Below are positions 60,797 to 64,000 of a DNA stretch of 64,000 nucleotides, one piece after another. Below the pieces are notes generated by a model. It saw nothing but the letters and a program-made list of their open reading frames with translations, ran no database searches and was not told where the DNA came from. Origin of the DNA: Boswellia sacra (lineage: Eukaryota; Streptophyta; Magnoliopsida; Sapindales; Burseraceae); assembly GCA_013180625.2 (NCBI GenBank), contig SNVD02013077.1, positions 558,001 to 622,000 of the forward strand, in the 5' to 3' direction. Made by a program: the position numbers and the translations under genes. The number at the start of each line of letters is the position of its first letter. Positions within the stretch are counted from its first letter, which is position 1.

Positions 60797-63410
60797 ATGG
60801 AATGTGGAGACTCTGTCGACGCTTCTCAAACTCAGAACCTTGACGTCCAAACTCAGCTTCAACTTTTGCAAGAGAAAATCGATAAGGAGGATTCCAATGG
60901 AAGAATTCAGAAATTGAAATCAGCGCTTGAGACGTTGAAGGTATCTTTTGCTTAAATTTTATTTTTTTCCCTTTTTTAATTTTTGTTATTTTTCTAGCAT
61001 TGTTCATTTGCTTATTTATTTATTTATTTATTATCACTTATTTGAAATAAATATATAATATTTTTGAAGGCTGTGGAGAGGCAGGAATCTGAATTCCGTT
61101 CTACTTGTAACGCAAAACGATCTGAACTGGAAGCTGAAATTACTGCATTGGGGGAAAAATTGGCGGCAGGAGGGTGCGACTGCAACACTCTCAGTCTCTC
61201 TGATGATCTAAGTGAATCAGTTGAGGGGCTAAATTTAGCTAAGAGGGTAAATATCTGATCATGGATGAGTCACATAATTTTTTTTTTAAAATTCTATATT
61301 ATAATGTGGCGGATTTCTGATAGGAGCTTGCAGCCATACTGAGAGATGTTCTCTCTATAAAGCGGCAACTTGGTGATGTGCCATCTCATTCAGAAATCAC
61401 CCAGTATGTCTCTTTTAATTTCCTGCTTTGAGATGGTCTCAAACTTAAATTAAGATTCTGGCCCTGCTGAAAATGTATAACTTAAGTAGGTAACCGTTAA
61501 TCGTACTGATCAATTGTTTTTGATATAGCTAATTTGGATTTTTGAGGTTGAAATATATTACATATCACAATTTTCAAAGCCGAATCATAACTTTATATAT
61601 ATTAACTAGTGAATGGATGATGTGATTATGAACAATTGGTTGGTTTGGTGGGTCTTTGTAGGTATGAATGCCGGCTTTCGGAACTGTATGCTCAAATCCA
61701 GGTTCTGATATAGAACGTGTTTTAGTTGAAGGTATCGTTGATTATATATGTTGATCTTTTAGTAGCCATTTGTGACAAAACTTGTTTGCTTTTCGCTGAA
61801 ATATGCAGGAAAAACATGAAAAAACCCAGAAATACTATGCTACTTATAATGCTCTTTTAGAAATTAAAGAGTTGATGCTAAAGGAAGCTTCTTTGTTAGA
61901 CTCTATCAGTTCACAGGTATAGCCAAATTGATGAGTTTTTGTTGAATGACACATTTAAGCGGTTTGTTATGGTTGACACTTGAGATCATTAATTTTACTG
62001 AAGCTCTTTTTGGGATTGCCAATCCGTTATCAAGTCAACTAGGTTGTGTATAGTACTGTGTAGGAGAATACAAATTCTGTCTGTGACTGATCCTCACCTT
62101 TACTGACTTATTTTGCACGGATATCATGTAGTTTCAAGATGCCATAACGAGCAGTGATGGTCGCATGAAACTAATTGATGCGATGGAGAAGATTGTGAAA
62201 GGCAACCAACAGGTACTTTTTTACTTTTTCCTGTATATGGACCAGGAAATGGAAATATTTTTCAATTTATTCGCTGTGGAGACATTGAATGACCAGCTGC
62301 TTGATATGGTTAGACTAAAAGATTATACATGTCACAAAATTGAAATTATGCACCAAACAGCTTTATTTTGTCTATTGGGCTGGCAAAGAAACATCAGTTG
62401 TAACACTTTCTCCTTGCATGCATGAAAGATTTCTGAGAATTACAGCATTTTTTTTTTCCATCTCATCCTTAACATACAAGTTTCATTTTGGTCTAGTCTA
62501 AATAGTTGGAGCACATCCTCATATCTCTCTTTCACTTTTGTTCATACCTACTTATGAAGATGGCAGTGGAACATTGAGGCAGTCATTGCTTTTGCCTATT
62601 TTGTACAGAAGCTAGAGAAGGTGCAAGTTGGATTAAGAGAAGAGCAGAAGGCTTGTGACACTCTGAAGGAGAGGTATGCTGCGGCACTTGCAGAGCAGAG
62701 ACGTTGCCGTACTCTCCTAAAAGCTTTTCAGGTAGCAACTGTCATTATGATGCTCAACTGAATGTGTACTTTTTTTTAATTTTTTTATTTATTTTTTAGT
62801 ATTATTATTATTATTATTATTATTTTTTTATAGTTGCGGAATGTATGACTTATCATATTTACATTTATCTAGTGTGTATTCTGAAGAACACGAGGCCACC
62901 ACAACAAAAAACAACTACATTTTACTTTTTATGTTGTTACAGAAATCAAGAACAAAAGTATTAATCTTTTAGAGTCCAATCCTAGTTTTACATTTTTTTC
63001 ATCTTTTTTTTAATTTTTTTTTAATTTTTATAATCAGGGTGTATCTCAGTGATACAGTGGCAGATAGGCAATGCCTCCTTCAAAGTTTACTAATTAATAT
63101 GGAACTTGAATATGGAGTGTATTTTTGAGAAAACATTACTCTACAGATACTAGTTCTGCTTTTACTCTCTTGATTGAAATTTACATCATCGTGGTGTATG
63201 GATGATCTATCCTGTTTTCGTTATCGTTTCATTTTCTGTCATCCTTGGTCACTAAACAAACCTAAGATACAACATACAGCTAAATTATCTGCCTGGATTC
63301 TTTTCATCATTCTGGTCAGTGCCAAATTTCTGATATTCTGTGTATTGCTGGTGTGATTTCAGGAGGAATGTGCAAAGAATGAGAGACTTAGGAGTCAAAG
63401 GTCTGTGTAG
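60797..63410 (+). CDS. Coiled-coil protein, CCDC93-like (At4g32560-like)
   Basis: Eight exons, 60797-60940, 61070-61246, 61324-61403, 61662-61701, 61809-61916, 62132-62212, 62609-62731 and 63363-63410, join in phase to 266 aa. Nearly the whole chain is predicted alpha-helical coiled coil, with heptad-like Leu/Glu/Lys/Gln text: QTQLQLLQEKIDKED, ESEFRSTCNAKRSELEAEI, SELYAQIQEKHEKTQKYY, KLEKVQVGLREEQKACDTL, and a tail EECAKNERLRSQRS. There is no signal peptide or membrane segment. Plant homologues have been labelled paramyosin-like; the layout resembles the C-terminal half of CCDC93, a subunit of the CCC complex in endosomal recycling. That assignment is an inference from pattern memory and from the neighbour TIFY8, which I recall next to this family in Arabidopsis. 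Confidence 0.78.
62807..62830. repeat. (ATT)n microsatellite in an intron
   Basis: A TTA/ATT trinucleotide repeat in the intron between exons 7 and 8 of the coiled-coil gene. Confidence 0.8.
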
Positions 63411-64000
63411 AAGTCTGCTGTCTCATTTGAAGCTAAGAAATTTGAATATCAGTTATTCAATAAATTGTAGATTGCATGCCTGTCAAATGAGTGACACATT
63501 GGCATTTAAAATTGCTAGCAGAAAAAAAAAATTGTTTTACAAAATAGATTTTGTGATCTTTTCCTTTTTGTCTTCATTTGTATAGTTGTCCTTGACAAAA
63601 TGTCATGTGACTACAGCTTTCTCAAAGATAAAGTAATGATGCAAATCTTGATTTAGTTACCGAACCTCTTTTCCATGATGATGACTGTCCTATTCCTTGG
63701 AGGATCTGCTGTATCTGCAGCTTGAATGAGTATATTCACATATCGCTTGAGATTTCGAAGCAAACATCATTTTGTTTTTATGTATACATAACCCTCTTTT
63801 TGGAATAGTAATGCAGAGAATCGTTTATTTCTGTGCTTCCCATCTATGCATTAATCATGGAGGGAATGCAACTCAGTGCACACATCGTTTTGATGTCCAA
63901 TTGCCCATGAAACTGTTTTAAAAGATTCCGATCCAAGGCAATAGGGAAAGGAAAGCCCGAGTGAGCATATTTTGGTCAAAGATGTTCACCTATAAAAATC
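63411..64000. other. 3' UTR and right-edge spacer
   Basis: Follows the stop codon of the coiled-coil gene. Probably 3' UTR at first; no start of a further gene is visible before the window ends. Confidence 0.45.

Noticed and set aside
1..64000. CRISPR arrays, operons, tRNA or rRNA genes, viral genes
   Set aside because: The window is a plant nuclear sequence with introns; no regularly spaced direct-repeat arrays, no cloverleaf-like tRNA sequence and no viral polyprotein motifs were seen.

Overview
The window is nuclear DNA from a flowering plant, most likely a dicot. It has split genes with GT-AG introns, AT-rich intergenic DNA, plastid-targeted proteins, PPR proteins, a TIFY protein and a type I MADS-box protein. 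I assembled exons by joining reading frames across splice sites and checking that codon phase is kept; no transcript data were available.

Layout, left to right: a possible 3' exon of an unknown + gene (224-351); PPD5-like PsbP-domain protein (-, 527-4890); CID5/CID6-like PABP-interacting protein (+, 6488-7992); class B DnaJ co-chaperone (+, 9695-11335); TFIIS-central-domain plus SPOC protein (-, 12535-17757); membrane RING-H2 E3 ligase (-, 21966-24630); PP2A B' (B56) subunit (-, 28034-30963); A2-type cyclin (-, 32746-36674); PnsB3/NDF4 ferredoxin-like NDH subunit (-, 42962-44502); SOAR1-like PPR protein (+, 44698-46684); TIFY8 (+, 50703-54250); a second PPR protein (+, 56277-57650); type I MADS-like protein with internal tandem repeats (-, 58675-60105); CCDC93-like coiled-coil protein (+, 60797-63410).

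The genes are not a pathway or an operon. From memory, the order CID / DnaJ / SPOC-TFIIS / PP2A-B' / CYCA2 matches one Arabidopsis chromosome 5 segment (At5g25xxx), while PPD5-CID and CYCA2-PPR(SOAR1) match its duplicate (At5g11xxx). TIFY8 and the coiled-coil gene are neighbours on chromosome 4. The window therefore looks like conserved ancestral gene order with insertions.

The non-coding part holds two copies of a MULE-like element packed with TCGACA-type repeats (one inside a PPD5 intron with a 9-bp target duplication), an imperfect hairpin element near 20.6-20.9 kb, a duplicated 160-bp segment near 26.5-27.0 kb, a GGGGAT-rich hAT-like element near 55.0-55.7 kb, and several microsatellites. 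I found no wholly new system. The best leads are the MULE-like family, a 195-bp divergent promoter, overlapping uORFs on TIFY8 and a PPR gene, a microsatellite-coded N-terminal extension on PPD5, a GC-AG intron in the DnaJ gene, and the expanding repeat in the MADS-like protein.
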